7,549 bases of DNA, from positions 1 through 7,549 of the forward strand of contig CAKTKX010000063.1 of the NCBI GenBank assembly GCA_934572365.1, given 5' to 3'. The translations under genes were made by a program, and so were the position numbers. Origin of the DNA: an uncultured Oscillospiraceae bacterium. Lineage in GTDB: Bacteria > Bacillota > Clostridia > Oscillospirales > Oscillospiraceae. The stretch's first letter is position 1. Each line of letters starts with the position of its first letter. The notes beneath the pieces are model-generated. The model saw only the letters and a program-made list of their open reading frames with translations. It had not been told where the DNA came from and made no database searches. Below are positions 6,255 through 7,549 of this stretch, in pieces.

Positions 6255-6299
6255 TGGTTTGTACACCACGAAACCTTCCCACTGTAAGGAGGCAACGCT

Positions 6300-7549
6300 A
6301 TGAACATCCGAAAACTTTTGACCCGGCTCGTCTCTCTGGCACTGATCGCGGTCTTTCTGCCCACCGTCGCGATGGCGGATACCTGGTACTTGGAGGACGG
6401 CAGCATCACCGTCTCCGCAACGGAAAGCGGCCAGAACGTCAGCCAGGGCGGCGTGACCAAAGAGGATTCCGCCCCCGTCATCCGGAACCGGGATTCTTCC
6501 GCTTCCACCACCAACAATGTCACCATCAAGGCGGACACAGGGGCGACGGCCAATGTGACCCTTGAGGACACCAACATCGACACCACCGGCGGCGCAGGGC
6601 CGAATGGCGCAGGCGACGCGGCGGTGAGAACCGAGGGCGGCGGCAACGTCAACCTGAACGTTGAACTGGACAACACCCTGCAAAGCGGAAACCTGCACGC
6701 CGGTGTGGAAAAGGGCAACGGCGGCAATCTGACCATCGGCTCCGAATCCGGCTCCGGCCAGCTGGTAGCCGTCGGCGGCGACGGCGGCGCGGGCATCGGC
6801 AGTGAAGACCGTCTCGCATCCGGTAACTACAACGTCGGCAATATCACCATCACCGGCGGCGATATTTTTGCCACCGGCAACGGCGGCGGCGCAGGCATCG
6901 GTGGCGGCTGGTACTGCAGTGCCTCCGACATCACCATCACCGGCGGAAATGTCACAGCCGTAGGGAAAGAAGACAATCCCAGAAATATAGGCGGCGCAGG
7001 CATTGGCGGCGGCGGGTCTCAGAGTTCGAACGCCGGCGGCGGCAGCAATATCAAAATCACCGGCGGACGTGTCGCGGCGGTGGGCGGCAATTTCTCTGCG
7101 GGTATCGGCGGCAGCATTGGCTCCAACGGTGACAACATCACCATTTCCGACGCCGAAGTGATCGCCATAGGCGGCACATGCGCCGCAGGTATCGGCGGCG
7201 GCTGTCGCCTCGGCAACGGCATCGTCGGACAAGGGACGAACATCTCCATTTCCGGCAGCGCAAATGTAAAAGCCGCCGGCGGCGTAACCGACGGTGAAGA
7301 CGGCGCAGGTGCAGCCATCGGCGCGGGCGGATCGCATCAGGGGGGAACCCTTATCGATGCTCAGGAGGGGGCTGCGGACACCTCCGGCCTGTCTCCCGAC
7401 GGCAGCGTCGAGCGCTTAGACCCCGGAACGACCTTCGACATTCCCCAGCCCAAGCCCCGCAGCAGCTTCCCGAAGCCCGCGCCCGACCCCGTTGCTGTTG
7501 AAGAAGAACCCCAGCCGGTGAAAGCGGCGCTCTATCGCGTCATCGACGA
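6300..7549 (+). CDS. Secreted Gly-rich GAGIGGG-repeat protein (3' end outside the window)
   Basis: The frame is open for 416 codons and runs off the window. An AAGGAGG at 6286-6292 sits seven bases before the ATG. The N-terminus is a clear signal peptide (MNIRKLL, a hydrophobic core, then PTVAMA with likely cleavage after Ala26). From about residue 143 to 345 there are six related units. Each begins with a strand such as NITITGG or NIKITGG, then a V-x-A-x-GG strand, then a Gly turn of the type GAGIGGG (GI or equivalent at 165, 199, 234, 268, 297 and 339; spacing 34, 35, 34, 29, 42). This regular pattern suggests a right-handed beta-helix or similar stacked fold. Residues about 380-407 form a Pro-rich, acidic linker that should lead to further domains outside the window. 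No catalytic motif is visible; binding or adhesion is inferred. It is divergent from the XRE regulator. Confidence 0.88.
   Translation, partial: MNIRKLLTRLVSLALIAVFLPTVAMADTWYLEDGSITVSATESGQNVSQGGVTKEDSAPVIRNRDSSASTTNNVTIKADTGATANVTLEDTNIDTTGGAGPNGAGDAAVRTEGGGNVNLNVELDNTLQSGNLHAGVEKGNGGNLTIGSESGSGQLVAVGGDGGAGIGSEDRLASGNYNVGNITITGGDIFATGNGGGAGIGGGWYCSASDITITGGNVTAVGKEDNPRNIGGAGIGGGGSQSSNAGGGSNIKITGGRVAAVGGNFSAGIGGSIGSNGDNITISDAEVIAIGGTCAAGIGGGCRLGNGIVGQGTNISISGSANVKAAGGVTDGEDGAGAAIGAGGSHQGGTLIDAQEGAADTSGLSPDGSVERLDPGTTFDIPQPKPRSSFPKPAPDPVAVEEEPQPVKAALYRVID
6726..7334 (+). repeat. Six degenerate coding repeats of about 34 codons
   Basis: This part of the secreted protein gene encodes six units whose consensus is roughly N-I-T-I-T-G-G-x-V-x-A-x-G-G, a variable loop, then G-A-G-I-G-G-G. 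At DNA level the copies share phrases such as ATCACCATCACCGGCGG (twice, near 6844 and 6930) and GGCGCAGGCAT (near 6890 and 6995), while the loops differ in length and sequence. The fourth to sixth units are more diverged, with SAGIGGS, AAGIGGG and GAAIGAGG in place of the turn. Confidence 0.82.

Noticed and set aside
6726..7334. CRISPR or non-coding tandem array in the repeat region
   Set aside because: The repeats are in frame, diverged at the DNA level and of unequal spacing, with a continuous open frame; they are protein repeats.
6243..7337. Minus-strand open frame of 364 codons opposite the secreted repeat protein
   Set aside because: It is Ala/Gly/Asp-rich low-complexity sequence that mirrors the GGC-rich codons of the repeats. 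It has no family motif, and the plus frame has a signal peptide, ribosome binding site and promoter.

Overview
The window looks like a chromosomal segment of a fairly high-GC gut-type Clostridia (Bacillota), most plausibly an Oscillospiraceae or Ruminococcaceae relative. Grounds are the Clostridia-style family members (a LysA with a CENND motif, a DUF6472-type small Cys protein, an XRE regulator with a membrane tail), strong AGGAGG-like ribosome binding sites and sigma-A-type promoters. No tRNA, rRNA, CRISPR array or mobile element was seen, so this reads as ordinary chromosome with a partly secreted, accessory character.

Layout. (1) Positions 1-435 (+): the 3' end of a diaminopimelate decarboxylase gene. 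(2) Positions 436-1003 (+): an intergenic promoter and a 137-residue two-CBS-domain protein. (3) Positions 1029-1076: a near-perfect bidirectional terminator between convergent genes. (4) Positions 1078-6124 (-): a tightly packed seven-gene run. In transcription order it encodes an XRE regulator with four membrane helices, 5-formyltetrahydrofolate cyclo-ligase, a three-helix membrane protein, a DUF1643 protein, a YfcE-type metallophosphoesterase, a 58-residue Cys-containing protein, and a 628-residue lipoprotein joining a propeller-like region to an HExxH metallopeptidase-like region. Most junctions overlap or nearly abut, so the run is probably one operon with translational coupling; the exception is a 57-base gap with a hairpin before the phosphoesterase. 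(5) Positions 6125-6299: a divergent promoter region. (6) Positions 6300 to the end (+): an open-ended gene for a secreted Gly-rich repeat protein.

How the parts may work together: the regulator gene sits head-to-head with the secreted repeat-protein gene and heads the operon, so it may control itself and its neighbour. The operon mixes one housekeeping enzyme (folate salvage) with small housekeeping-like proteins and ends with an exported lipoprotein. No shared pathway is evident, and grouping by function is inference. The most unusual items are the lipoprotein fusion, the GAGIGGG repeat protein and the glycosylase-like motif layout of the DUF1643 protein. Several starts were moved inward from the longest open frame because a well-spaced Shine-Dalgarno sequence and family-like N-termini support the inner codon.
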